A stretch of DNA of 64,000 bases from Lolliginicoccus lacisalsi (GTDB taxonomy: Bacteria; Actinomycetota; Actinomycetes; Mycobacteriales; Mycobacteriaceae). The stretch lies in NCBI RefSeq assembly GCF_014841105.1, contig NZ_JACYWE010000003.1, forward strand, positions 119,291-183,290, read 5' to 3'. Numbering within the stretch: the stretch's first letter is position 1; each line of letters opens with the position of its first letter. The translations under genes were made by a program, and so were the position numbers. A model generated the notes under the pieces. It was not told the DNA's origin. It saw nothing but the letters and a program-made list of their open reading frames with translations, and ran no database searches. Below are positions 46,760-55,700 of this stretch, piece by piece.

Positions 46760-48199
46760 ATGAGCACTCCGGGCGGGCAGGAAACCTTCAACCGGATGAA
46801 CATCCGGATCATCGGTATCTGCGTCGCCGCGGCCCTCGGCGGCTTTCTCTTCGGCTTCGATACCGCCGTCATCAACGGCGCCGTGGACGCGATGACCGAG
46901 ACGTTCGCGCTCGGTCCGGCGCTGAAGGGCTTCGCGGTCTCGTCCGCGCTGCTCGGCTGCGCCGCGGGCGCCTGGTTCGCCGGCCCCATCGCCAACCGGC
47001 TCGGCCGGGTGCCCGTAATGCTCATCGCGGCCGGGCTGTTCCTCGCCTCCTCCTTCGGCTCGGGCCTCGCCTTCGGCGTCGCGGACCTCATCGCCTGGCG
47101 CGTCATCGGCGGCCTCGGCGTCGGCGCCGCCTCGGTCATCGCGCCCGCCTACATCGCGGAGGTCTCGCCCGCCCGCATCCGCGGCCGCCTGGCGTCCCTG
47201 CAGCAGCTCGCCATCGTCACGGGCATCTTCGCTGCCCTGCTCTCCGATGCGTTCCTCGCCAACTCCGCGGGCGGCTCCCTCGAGGAGCTGTGGCTCGGTC
47301 TCGAGGCCTGGCGGTGGATGTTCCTGGCCGAGGCGATACCCGCCCTCGTGTATGGCCTGGCCGCGCTGCGGCTCCCGGAGTCACCCCGCTACCTCGTGGC
47401 GCGCGGCAAGGTCGACGAGGCAACCAAGGTGCTGCGCGTCTACACCGGCATCATCGATGTGGGGGACCGCATCCGCGCGATCGAGGACTCGCTGCGCTCC
47501 GATCACCGCGTCTCGCTGCGCGACCTGCGCGGCTCGCGGCTCGGGCTCAAGCCCGTGGTGTGGGTGGGCATCCTGCTGTCGGTGTTCCAGCAGTTCGTCG
47601 GCATCAACGTCATCTTCTACTACTCGACGACGTTGTGGCGCTCGGTGGGCTTCGAGGAATCCGATGCGCTCACGATCACCGTCATCACCTCCATCACCAA
47701 CATCGTGGTCACGCTCATCGCGATCGCGCTGGTCGATCGGATCGGGCGCCGGCCCCTGCTGCTGGTCGGGTCCGCGGGCATGTTCCTGTCGCTGGGCCTG
47801 ATGTCGATCGCGTTCTCCCAGGCGACCTTGGTCACGGCTGCCGACGGCACCGTCAACGCGGACCTGCAGGGCGGCTGGGCGACCACGGCGCTGATCGCGG
47901 CGAACGCGTTCGTGGTGTTCTTCGGCGTGAGCTGGGGGCCCGTGGTGTGGGTGCTGCTCGGCGAGATCTTCCCCAACTTCATCCGCGCGGGCGCGCTGGC
48001 GGTCGCGGCGGCGGCCCAATGGCTTGCGAACTTCGCCATCTCCACATCGTTCCCGGCGTTCAGCGAGATCGGCCTGACCTTTGCCTATGGCTTCTACGCG
48101 TTCTTCGCCCTGCTCAGCTTCGCGTTCGTCTACACCCAGGTCCCCGAGACCAAGGGCCGGGAGCTCGAGGACATGACCGACGACATACGAGTACGCTAG
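46760..48199 (+). CDS. MFS sugar porter
   Basis: This 479-residue transporter has twelve helices and the sugar-porter signatures: FLFGFDTAVINGAVDAM in helix 1, RLGRVPVMLIAAGLF between helices 2 and 3, ARIRGRLASLQQLAIVTGIF, PESPRYLVARGK in the central loop, QQFVGINVIFYYSTTLW in helix 7 and PETKGRELEDM at the C-terminus. Relatives import glucose, xylose, inositol or other sugars by proton symport. The gene stands alone, so the substrate is not indicated. The start at ATG 46760 follows GAGGGAAAAGAGC. Confidence 0.92.
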   Translation: MSTPGGQETFNRMNIRIIGICVAAALGGFLFGFDTAVINGAVDAMTETFALGPALKGFAVSSALLGCAAGAWFAGPIANRLGRVPVMLIAAGLFLASSFGSGLAFGVADLIAWRVIGGLGVGAASVIAPAYIAEVSPARIRGRLASLQQLAIVTGIFAALLSDAFLANSAGGSLEELWLGLEAWRWMFLAEAIPALVYGLAALRLPESPRYLVARGKVDEATKVLRVYTGIIDVGDRIRAIEDSLRSDHRVSLRDLRGSRLGLKPVVWVGILLSVFQQFVGINVIFYYSTTLWRSVGFEESDALTITVITSITNIVVTLIAIALVDRIGRRPLLLVGSAGMFLSLGLMSIAFSQATLVTAADGTVNADLQGGWATTALIAANAFVVFFGVSWGPVVWVLLGEIFPNFIRAGALAVAAAAQWLANFAISTSFPAFSEIGLTFAYGFYAFFALLSFAFVYTQVPETKGRELEDMTDDIRVR

Positions 48200-48338
48200 G
48201 CAGTCCGGGGGAGGGCTGGTGTCGCGCGCCGCCTGATCGCACTACTATCGTGGGTCGGCAGCATCAACGCGGCCGCAGCGATGCAAGGACCCGTGCCACG
48301 GATCCAGGATCCGGCGGGCGCGGGAGAAGGGTGGGAAC

Positions 48339-51300
48339 GTGACGCAGGGGGGCAGCTCGCTATCGGGCCGCGAGGCAGCAACCATCGGGAACTGGCTGAG
48401 CGACCGCGAGTACGAGACCACCCGCGTCCTGGAGCGCGCCACCCTGGTCATCGAGGCACATCCCGGCATCGAGGCCGTCGAGGCCATCAGCGCCGCCTAT
48501 TCCCAGTACTCCGCGCGCACGGCGGGGCCGAGCCTCGCCGCCGGTGCCGCGCTCGTCCGCAAGTACCCCGCCCTCACCCTGCTCCTGCTCGTGATGCACG
48601 CCAGCGGCGAGAGCCGCACCAGTGACTTCTGGGACCGCTACTGGACCCACCTCGGCCTGCCCCGCGAGGCCAAGGCAGAGACAGAGCTCCGGCAAGCCGT
48701 GCCGAAGCTGATCCGCCGCTTCGGCCTCGCCGAGTTCCCCCGCCTGCGCAGCCGCTACGTCCAGCTCATCGGCATGCAGGCCGGCATCCCCCTGCCCTGC
48801 CTGCGCGGCCTCGTCGACGTCATGATCGACCACCTCGCCCGTGGCGGCGAGCCCAACGGCGCCGCGTTCACCCACTGGCTGACCGACCCGCGCAAGCCCC
48901 ATAGGCTCGCGCGCGTCGACATCCCCGTGCGTACCTTCGTCACCGAGGGCGGCCAGTACGCCATCGACCTCGTCGACCGCATCATCGACGTCGTCGCGAT
49001 CGCGCTCGGCAACCCCACCACCTGGCAGCAGCACCAGGACAGCATCGAGGACAGCAGCAAGCTGCCCAAGGCCCTGTTCGCCGAGCTCGCGACCGTGCTC
49101 GCCGACTGCGACCTCGCAGCGGCCGCCGCCGAGGGGCTGTTCGACAGCGATGGCCACATCGAGCCGCCCCGCCTGCGCCTCGACACCAGCGACGGCAGCG
49201 TGCAACTGCTCATCCCCTCGCCACCGGCCCGCCCGGAGGATCGCTGGCAGGTCTCCGCCGATGGCGACATCACCGACGTGCTCACCCCCGAGCCGCTGAT
49301 TAGCAGCGACGGTGCGCGCGCCAGCGCCCCGCACGCCAACTACCCGGTGCTCGGGCCCGCCCGCCACGTCACCGTCGAGCATTCCTCGATCCCGCGCCGC
49401 TTCGTCTTCCCGCTGGTGGATCCCAAGGACCCGCTGGTCCTCTTCAGCGACGGCGGCAAGCTGCTGCCACCCCGCCAGCCCATCCCGCTCGGCACCGTCC
49501 ACGCGCTCGTCCCGCGCGGCCACCACCTCGTCGACGCCGCCACGCGCGACCCCATCGAGGCCGACGAGCAACGCGGCAACCCGGTCGGCTGGCACGACTG
49601 GAAGCTCCTCGTGGTGGACACCACCAGCATCGCCGCGCTCCAGCTGCTCAAGGATGACGCCCTGATCGGCACGCCGCGCGCGGTGCGGCGCGGCTACCTG
49701 CCCGAGGTGCTGCTCGCGGAACCGATCCGCGGGGTCACCGCCGCCAACGGCTCGCCCCTCTACAACGAGCGTCCCGCCGCCTGGCTGCCCGCCGACGCCG
49801 TGGGCAGCGCCACCCAGTGGCTCGTCGGGTCCCGGCGCCTCGGAGCTGTCACCTGGGTCGCCAACTACGCGTGGACCCTCGAGGACGAGGAACTGACCTG
49901 CGACCCGTTCGAGGACGTTCCCGAGGGGCTGCTCGGCACCTACGAGATCGTCATCCGCGGCCCGCTCGGAACCGACATCCGCAAGGTCGTCCACCTCGCC
50001 GAGGGGTTCGCCGCCACCGCCGAGCCCGATTATCGTGTCCCCACCAAGGACGGCCTCAGCAACGCCACCATCACTTTGCAGGCTGATCCACCGCTGGAGG
50101 TCGATCCCACCACGATCACCGTCGCTGGTGATGACGCGGACAGCATCGCGGTGCTCACGGGCCCGGACAGCCCCGGAATCGCTGTGGTCATCAGCCCGCC
50201 GCGCGCCGAGACTCGGCTCGGGCGGCCCGGCGAGCCCGGCCTGTGGTCGTCGGTGCCGCACGTGATCACTCCCGCCGATCTCGACAGCGACGACACCCTC
50301 GCCTACCGCGTTCCCGCGAGCACCGACATCAACACCTGGGTCGAGCTGCGCGACCGCACCGGCAAGACCCGCATGCAGGAGCCGCCGAGCTACAACGAGC
50401 ATGCCGACGCCTTCGAGGTGGAGCTGCGCACCCTCCGCGAGGGCATGGGCAGGCTCCGCTCCGCCCGAATCGTCGCGGTCGTGCAGGCCGAGGACGAGGC
50501 GCCCCACGACGTGCTCCTCGCCACCGTGCGCCCGGCCGAGCTGCTCAGCGGCCTCCGCCTCGTCGACGGCACCCTCGTCCTCGATGATCTCGCCGACGTC
50601 ACCGGCATCACCGTGCAGGCCTGGCTCGAGACCGCGCCCTGGCACGCTCCCGCCACGCTGCCCGTCCGCGACGACACCGCCGAACTGCCCGAGGAATTCC
50701 GCGAGGCCGGACCACTGCGCGTCCGCGTCCTCGTGCAGGACCACCACAATCCTGTCCTGCCACCCGCGACGCCCCCCGCCGGGGCCACGCGCATCGAGCA
50801 GGCAGGCTGGCATCGCTCCAGCGACCACGCGCTCGAGGCCCTCTCCCGCTTCATCGCCGGCGACGCGGGGCTGCCCACCGGGATGGAGCCTGGCCCACAG
50901 GCATGGACCGCGCTGCAAGCGCTCGCCTCCGCCAACGATGATGCCCACGCCGAGGCAAGCAGCGGCCTGCGTGCCCTCCTCGCCGAGCAGCCCCGCGAGG
51001 CCCTCGTCGCGCTCACCCACAGCACCGTCCCCATCGCCGAGCAACCAGCGCTGACCATCGAGACCGGGGTCGTCCGGGGACGGTTCACAGCATCAAACCG
51101 GCAGCGCGAGGACGAGGCAGCCGCCAGCGAACCGGCCAGCCCGGAAGCCCGGGCCGCGACCATTGGCGCCAATCCGTGGGCCACCTGCCTCGCCACCCTC
51201 GATGACCTGCTCCACGCGCGCCGCGGCAGCGACTCCTGGGTGCAAGCCCGCGAGGAGCTCGCCGAGCACGGTGGCGATGCGCTCATCCGCGTCCTCGACT

Positions 51301-51848
51301 CCGGCCGCGACACCGAGCTCGCCAAGGCGCTGTTCGATCACACCACCGTCATGCTGCACCACATGCCCGCCGAGCAGGTGGACAAGATCTTCGACGTCGC
51401 CCGCATCATCCCCGGTGCCGTCCTGGACGTGGACACCCGCGTCTCCGCGATCGCCGAGACGTTCGCCATGCGCGAGCAGTGGGTCGCCACCGGCACCCAC
51501 ACCGAGCTGATCGTGCGGTCGAAGAAGTTCATCCGCGCCATCCGCAAGGCCGGCAAGCAGTTCTATGACCAGATCTCCATTCGGTCCGACGCGCTCGGCA
51601 CCGCCGACACCCAGTCGCATCCGTGGCTGATGCTGCCGATGGTCTCGCTCATCATGGCCCTGCTCGCACGGCTCGAAGCGCACGGCGCCCTCAAGCCTGG
51701 CATGTTCGACGAGCAGATCACCCGGGCGTGGGCCGACCTCGCGCGCATCTGCCCGCAGCTCGTCCGCATCGACCTGGTCTTTGCCGAGGCGCTCATCGCG
51801 CACGCGCGCCTCGAGGCCGGGGCCGACTGGGAAGCCGCTTCGGCCTGA
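48339..51848 (+). CDS. 1169-residue protein of unknown family
   Basis: I do not recognise this protein. Three parts can be seen. Residues 1-265 are alpha-helical, with YWTHLGLPREAKAETELRQA and LRSRYVQLIGMQAGIPLPCL. Residues 270-830 are beta-rich, with repeated short strands, Gly/Pro turns and LVVDTTSIAALQLL, LLAEPIRGVTAANGSPLYNE and LLGTYEIVIRGPLGTDIRKV. Residues 850-1169 are again helical and include LEALSRFIAGD and LLPMVSLIMALLARLEA near the end. There is no signal peptide, membrane helix, P-loop or nuclease motif I can find, so it is probably a large cytosolic scaffold or sensor. It starts at GTG 48339 after GAGAAGGG. No neighbour in the same direction shares its transcript. Confidence 0.8.
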   Translation: MTQGGSSLSGREAATIGNWLSDREYETTRVLERATLVIEAHPGIEAVEAISAAYSQYSARTAGPSLAAGAALVRKYPALTLLLLVMHASGESRTSDFWDRYWTHLGLPREAKAETELRQAVPKLIRRFGLAEFPRLRSRYVQLIGMQAGIPLPCLRGLVDVMIDHLARGGEPNGAAFTHWLTDPRKPHRLARVDIPVRTFVTEGGQYAIDLVDRIIDVVAIALGNPTTWQQHQDSIEDSSKLPKALFAELATVLADCDLAAAAAEGLFDSDGHIEPPRLRLDTSDGSVQLLIPSPPARPEDRWQVSADGDITDVLTPEPLISSDGARASAPHANYPVLGPARHVTVEHSSIPRRFVFPLVDPKDPLVLFSDGGKLLPPRQPIPLGTVHALVPRGHHLVDAATRDPIEADEQRGNPVGWHDWKLLVVDTTSIAALQLLKDDALIGTPRAVRRGYLPEVLLAEPIRGVTAANGSPLYNERPAAWLPADAVGSATQWLVGSRRLGAVTWVANYAWTLEDEELTCDPFEDVPEGLLGTYEIVIRGPLGTDIRKVVHLAEGFAATAEPDYRVPTKDGLSNATITLQADPPLEVDPTTITVAGDDADSIAVLTGPDSPGIAVVISPPRAETRLGRPGEPGLWSSVPHVITPADLDSDDTLAYRVPASTDINTWVELRDRTGKTRMQEPPSYNEHADAFEVELRTLREGMGRLRSARIVAVVQAEDEAPHDVLLATVRPAELLSGLRLVDGTLVLDDLADVTGITVQAWLETAPWHAPATLPVRDDTAELPEEFREAGPLRVRVLVQDHHNPVLPPATPPAGATRIEQAGWHRSSDHALEALSRFIAGDAGLPTGMEPGPQAWTALQALASANDDAHAEASSGLRALLAEQPREALVALTHSTVPIAEQPALTIETGVVRGRFTASNRQREDEAAASEPASPEARAATIGANPWATCLATLDDLLHARRGSDSWVQAREELAEHGGDALIRVLDSGRDTELAKALFDHTTVMLHHMPAEQVDKIFDVARIIPGAVLDVDTRVSAIAETFAMREQWVATGTHTELIVRSKKFIRAIRKAGKQFYDQISIRSDALGTADTQSHPWLMLPMVSLIMALLARLEAHGALKPGMFDEQITRAWADLARICPQLVRIDLVFAEALIAHARLEAGADWEAASA

Positions 51849-51943
51849 CCGCGGGGCTTGAAGCCTCGGCCCAGCCGATCCTGAAGATCTGGCCACCTCG
51901 CGCGTGGCTGGATCCTCACGATCGGTGTGGTCCGGTCCACGCG

Positions 51944-51983
51944 AAGGGCCCCGCCCCGGGTCAATGATCCAGGACGGGGCCCT
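51944..51983. terminator. Bidirectional hairpin between the 1169-residue gene and gapB
   Basis: AAGGGCCCCG (51944-51953) pairs perfectly with 51974-51983 between the convergent stops. Confidence 0.65.
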
Positions 51984-52010
51984 TTGCCCATGCTTGCAGC
52001 TACCGCGTTG

Positions 52011-53480
52011 TCAGGCCTGCGGGTACTTCGGGTACAGCACGCCAGTGATGTGCTGGACGACCCGGATCACCTGGCAGGAGTAACCGAACTCGTTGTCGTA
52101 CCACAGGTACACCACCGCGTGGTTGCCCTGCACGATGGTGGCCTCCGCGTCGACGACGCACGCCGCGCGGGACCCCACGAAGTCGGTGGACACCGTCTCG
52201 GTGGAGGCGGTGACGTCGATCTGCCGCTGCATCGTGGAGCTCAGCGACACGTTGCGCAGGTGGTCCACGAGCTCATCGCGGGTGGTGCCCTCCTTGAGCG
52301 TCACGTTCAGCATCGCCATCGACACATCCGGGGTGGGCACGCGGATCGAGGAACCGGTGACCAGGCCCGTGAGCTCGGGCAGTGCCTTCGCGACAGCGGA
52401 GGCGGCACCAGTCTCGGTGAGCACCATGTTCAGCGGGGCGGAACGGCCACGCCGATTGCCCTTGTGGTAGTTGTCGAGGAGGTTCTGGTCGTTGGTGAAC
52501 GAGTGCACCGTCTCGACGTGGCAGTACTCGACACCGAACTTGTCGTTGAGCGCCTTGAGCGGCGGCACGATCGCGTTGGTGGTGCAGCTCGCGCAGGACA
52601 GGATCTTGTCGTTCTCGCCGAGGGTCTCGTGGTTGACGCCATGCACGATGTTCTTCACATCGCCCTTGCCGGGCGCGGTGAGCACGACCTTCGAGATGCC
52701 GGGCCGCAGGTGCTGCGACAGGCCCTCCGAATCGCGCCACTTGCCGGTGTTGTCGATGAGCACCGCGTCCTTGATGCCGTACTCGGTGTAGTCGATCGAC
52801 GTGGGATCGCCACTGTAGATGATCTTGATCTCATTGCCATTGGCAATGATCGTCTCGTTCTCCTCATCCACATGGATGGTGCCGTTGAACAACCCGTGGA
52901 TGGAATCCCTGCGCAGCAGCGAGGCGCGCTTGGCGAGGTCATTCTCCCCGCCCTTGCGCACCACCACGGCGCGCAGGCGCAGGCCATTGCCCGATCCGGT
53001 CTTCTCGATCAGCAGCCGGGCGAGAAGGCGACCAATCCGCCCGAAGCCATACAGCACCACGTCACGAGCAGGTGGCTGCCCGGCGCCATCGGCGGCGATC
53101 GCGTCCTTCACGGCCTCCCGGGTGAACTCCTCCGCCGACAGGCCGCGATCATCATTCTTGAACGCCATCGCGAGATGCCCGATGTCGATCCGCGACGGTG
53201 CGAGGTTCATCTCGGAAACAGTCTTGAGGATCGGGTACGAATCCTCGATAGCAAGCTCGGTCTCCTCGATCTGGCGCACGAACCGGTGCGCCTTGAGGAT
53301 CCCCACAGCTGACTTGTTCACCAGCGAACGGCTATGCACCAGGATCGACACATCATGCTGCCGATACAACTGCCCGATGATCGGGATCATCGCTTCAGCG
53401 AGTTCCTCACGGCGCTTCCACTCTGCGAACGCGTCCCCAGCCAACACCGGCTCCTTCAATGCTCGACATGCCACGCGCAC
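52011..53480 (-). CDS. gapB: Long-form glyceraldehyde-3-phosphate dehydrogenase (GapB type)
   Basis: At 489 residues this is the long GAPDH form known as GapB in Corynebacterium glutamicum, where it works in the gluconeogenic direction with NADP(H). Residues 1-135 are the extra helical N-terminal region. The Rossmann domain starts YGFGRIGRLLARLL (residues 144-157), the catalytic Cys is 299 (ILSCASCTTNAIVPPLKAL), and the C-terminal part has SSIRVPTPDVSMAM and WYDNEFGYSCQV. It starts at a GTG with a poor ribosome site; the first ten or so residues are uncertain. Confidence 0.92.
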   Translation of the reverse strand: MRVACRALKEPVLAGDAFAEWKRREELAEAMIPIIGQLYRQHDVSILVHSRSLVNKSAVGILKAHRFVRQIEETELAIEDSYPILKTVSEMNLAPSRIDIGHLAMAFKNDDRGLSAEEFTREAVKDAIAADGAGQPPARDVVLYGFGRIGRLLARLLIEKTGSGNGLRLRAVVVRKGGENDLAKRASLLRRDSIHGLFNGTIHVDEENETIIANGNEIKIIYSGDPTSIDYTEYGIKDAVLIDNTGKWRDSEGLSQHLRPGISKVVLTAPGKGDVKNIVHGVNHETLGENDKILSCASCTTNAIVPPLKALNDKFGVEYCHVETVHSFTNDQNLLDNYHKGNRRGRSAPLNMVLTETGAASAVAKALPELTGLVTGSSIRVPTPDVSMAMLNVTLKEGTTRDELVDHLRNVSLSSTMQRQIDVTASTETVSTDFVGSRAACVVDAEATIVQGNHAVVYLWYDNEFGYSCQVIRVVQHITGVLYPKYPQA

Positions 53481-53683
53481 TGGCCCCGCAGGACACCCCT
53501 CAACGGAGCGTGACCTGCAACGTCAATGCGCGGCTCCAATGTGATAGTTCCCCTCGGACTCTACGCCACATCGCCCAGCCCGACGGCGACTGGGCGGAAA
53601 AGGGGACAGAACTCACCGAACCGCCTCGGCGGCCGGGCGGCCGGCGGCTGGGCGGCTGGCGGCGCAAAAGCACCGGAAATGGC

Positions 53684-53733
53684 CAAACGCGATAGAAATG
53701 GAGCCGCATTCTCGGCGCTTTCTATCGCGTTTG
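53684..53733. repeat. Dyad element C, second copy
   Basis: CAAACGCGATAGAAA (53684-53698) has an exact complement at 53719-53733 around a 20-base centre. Arms and spacing are the same as at 41820-41869; the centre is different. Confidence 0.8.
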
Positions 53734-53828
53734 CGTCCGAAGCGAGCACCGCAGCGGCCCAGCGTCCGAAGCGAGCAACGCAGCGAGCACCGCAGCGGCC
53801 CAGCGTCCGCAGCGAGCACCGCGACGGG
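53733..53828. repeat. Three direct repeats of GCGTCCGAAGCGAGCACCGC
   Basis: Units begin at 53733, 53762 and 53803. The middle one has an internal 12-base duplication (GCGAGCAACGCA). The region between gapB and the TVP38 gene (53481-53866) otherwise shows only dyad C. Confidence 0.7.
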
Positions 53829-53866
53829 CGAACCCGAGCACACCCTCGGCCCCGTGGGGCCGTTGC

Positions 53867-54523
53867 TCAGAGGCCAGCGCGGCGTTGCACGAGCACCGCG
53901 CTGGCGACGGAGATGCCGAAAACGAACACCAGGGCGGTGACGAATTGCCAGGACAGGGCGGAGGTGCCGAACGCGCCGATCGCCACGAATCCGACCATGC
54001 CGGGCAGGATACCGATCGCGGTGCCGAGCACGTAGCTGGCGATGGGCACGCTACTGACCCCGGCGGCGTAGTTGACGAGCCAGAACGGCGTGACGGGCAC
54101 GACCTGCACCGCGAGAACGGTGGAGAAGCCGCGCTGCTGGAGGAAGCGCACTGCTCGGGATGCGGGTGAGCCGCCGTAGTGGACGAGGGCGTCCGCGCCG
54201 AGGGATCGGCCTACGAAATAGGCGATGGTGCCAGCCACGGTGGCGGAGACGAGGGTGACGACGGATCCGATGGTGAGGCCGTAGAGAAGCCCGGCAGCGA
54301 TGGCCATGGCGCTTGACGGCACTGGGGTGAGGGCGAGGCCGATGAAGATGGCCATGAAGATCGCGATGCCCCAGAGGCCGGTTGATTCGACGGCGGCACG
54401 GAGCTCGGAGGGCCCGGGCACGTCGAGGAGGGTGACCGCTGTGATGGCCGCGGCGAGCAACCCGACGAGGGCCAGAGGCCGTGCGATCGGGCGCGAGCTG
54501 CGGGATGTATCGGTCGTGGTCAC
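53867..54523 (-). CDS. TVP38/TMEM64 (VTT domain) membrane protein
   Basis: This protein of 218 residues from GTG 54523 has the VTT-domain layout of TVP38/DedA relatives, which are linked to lipid scrambling. It shows FMAIFIGLALTPVPSSAMAI, GLLYGLTIGSVVTLVSATVA, then the hallmark FLQQRGFSTVLAVQVVPVTP and FWLVNYAAGVSSVPIASYVL. About five or six helices are predicted. The frame extends back to 54574 with 17 residues that look unlike coding sequence, so the GTG is preferred, although neither start has a clear ribosome site. Confidence 0.83.
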   Translation of the reverse strand: MTTTDTSRSSRPIARPLALVGLLAAAITAVTLLDVPGPSELRAAVESTGLWGIAIFMAIFIGLALTPVPSSAMAIAAGLLYGLTIGSVVTLVSATVAGTIAYFVGRSLGADALVHYGGSPASRAVRFLQQRGFSTVLAVQVVPVTPFWLVNYAAGVSSVPIASYVLGTAIGILPGMVGFVAIGAFGTSALSWQFVTALVFVFGISVASAVLVQRRAGL

Positions 54524-54751
54524 GTGTCTATCGTGCCATGACACGGGGGGTTGGGCCCAACACGAATGCATCACGGATCACACTGTGTCTCTTGCTACCG
54601 CGCACCGAATCTTTGCCAGTTTGCGGCGGAACTCGTAGGCGCGGGGGCACTTCCGAACGCGGCGGCGTGGCTCCTCGTCCGTGCGCGCGGGGCAAAGCCG
54701 CGCGGCACACAGCCCGGAGCGTGCTCGCGGCAGGATGGCTGCCCACCCCGA

Positions 54752-54790
54752 GTGGAAACTTTTCCCGACTGAGGCGGGAAAAAGTTCCAC
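54752..54790. repeat. Hairpin between nei2 and the TVP38 gene (element F)
   Basis: GTGGAAACTTTTCCCG (54752-54767) pairs with 54775-54790 at 14 of 16 positions. A second, smaller stem (GTGCGCGCGG with CCGCGCGGCAC, 54681-54707) lies nearby. The gap from 54575 to 54894 holds no gene I can support; these are probably terminators of the lhr-nei2 unit. Confidence 0.6.
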
Positions 54791-54894
54791 TGCCAGCGGG
54801 ACCGACCATGGCAAGTGCTGCAGGCCCCTAGGCGACCGAGCTGCAGGCCGCAGCGGGCGCGATGCTCGCCCCGGCACATCCGCGAGCAAGGGCA

Positions 54895-55698
54895 CTAGCG
54901 CTGGCAGTGCGGGCAGCGGAACACCAGCCGCTCGTCGACGGTGGGGCGCCGCGGCGGGAGGTATCCAGTGGGCCCGAGGATGCGCTGCTCGATGGGGGTG
55001 CGGCAGCGCCGGCAGGGCTTGCGATCCCGCCCGTACACCCACAGCTGCTGGCCGGGGCGCAGGTTGCCGGTGGTGCAGCGGTTGGCGCGATCCTTATTGG
55101 CGTGCAGGAGCCTGCGGGCGAGATCCACGAGCGCCGGGAGATCGGTGGCCTCGCCGACCGGGGTGGCGGGGTCGATGCCGCGGAGGAAGCACAGCTCGCT
55201 GCGGTAGATGTTGCCGATCCCGGCGAGGTTCTGCTGGTCGAGCAGGGCGACACCGATGGGCCGGTCGGGTTGCGCGCTGATGCGGCGCACTGCCTCGCGG
55301 GGGTCCCAGTCTGGCCGGAGGAGGTCGGGGCCGAGGTGCGCGGTCGCGGCGGCGGCATCGGCGAGGGCGGTGACGCGGACATGGCCGAGCTGGAAGCCGA
55401 CTGCCTCGTGGGTGGTGGTGGCAAGCACGAGGCGGGCCTGCCAGCCAGGCTTGGTCCAGCGCTGCCCGCTCGGGTAGATCCGCCATTCGCCTTCCATCTT
55501 CAGGTGGGTGTGGACGGCGTGCGGCCCGACGGCCATGAACAAGTGCTTGCCGTGCGGCCAGATGCGGTCGACGGTGAGGCCGGAGAGGTCGAGGTTGGCG
55601 TACTGGGGCACGCGGAACTGGCTGCGCACGAGTGTGTGGCCCTCGAGGGTGTCCCTCAGCAGGGTCGCGGCGCGATAGACGGTGTCGCCCTCGGGCAT
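54895..55698 (-). CDS. nei2: Fpg/Nei-family DNA glycosylase (Nei2 type)
   Basis: This 267-residue base-excision enzyme starts MPEGDTVYRAATLLRDTL, with the catalytic Pro2 and Glu3 of the Fpg/Nei family. It has VDRIWPHGKHLFMAVG with the conserved Lys, the helix-two-turn-helix LLDQQNLAGIGNIYRSELCF, and a C-terminal zinc finger (CRRCRTPIEQ and FRCPHCQR). It removes oxidised pyrimidines or purines from DNA. It lies two bases after lhr on the same strand, the association also seen with M. tuberculosis lhr and nei, which points to a shared DNA-repair role. Confidence 0.94.
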   Translation of the reverse strand: MPEGDTVYRAATLLRDTLEGHTLVRSQFRVPQYANLDLSGLTVDRIWPHGKHLFMAVGPHAVHTHLKMEGEWRIYPSGQRWTKPGWQARLVLATTTHEAVGFQLGHVRVTALADAAAATAHLGPDLLRPDWDPREAVRRISAQPDRPIGVALLDQQNLAGIGNIYRSELCFLRGIDPATPVGEATDLPALVDLARRLLHANKDRANRCTTGNLRPGQQLWVYGRDRKPCRRCRTPIEQRILGPTGYLPPRRPTVDERLVFRCPHCQR

Positions 55699-55700
55699 CG

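Noticed and set aside
48360..51044. An 894-residue minus-strand frame opposite the 1169-residue gene
   Set aside because: Its composition (Gly, Ala, Val, Glu, Asp, His) is the typical mirror of a GC-rich coding strand. The plus-strand frame has normal codon use and protein-like structure, a start with a ribosome site and a terminator.
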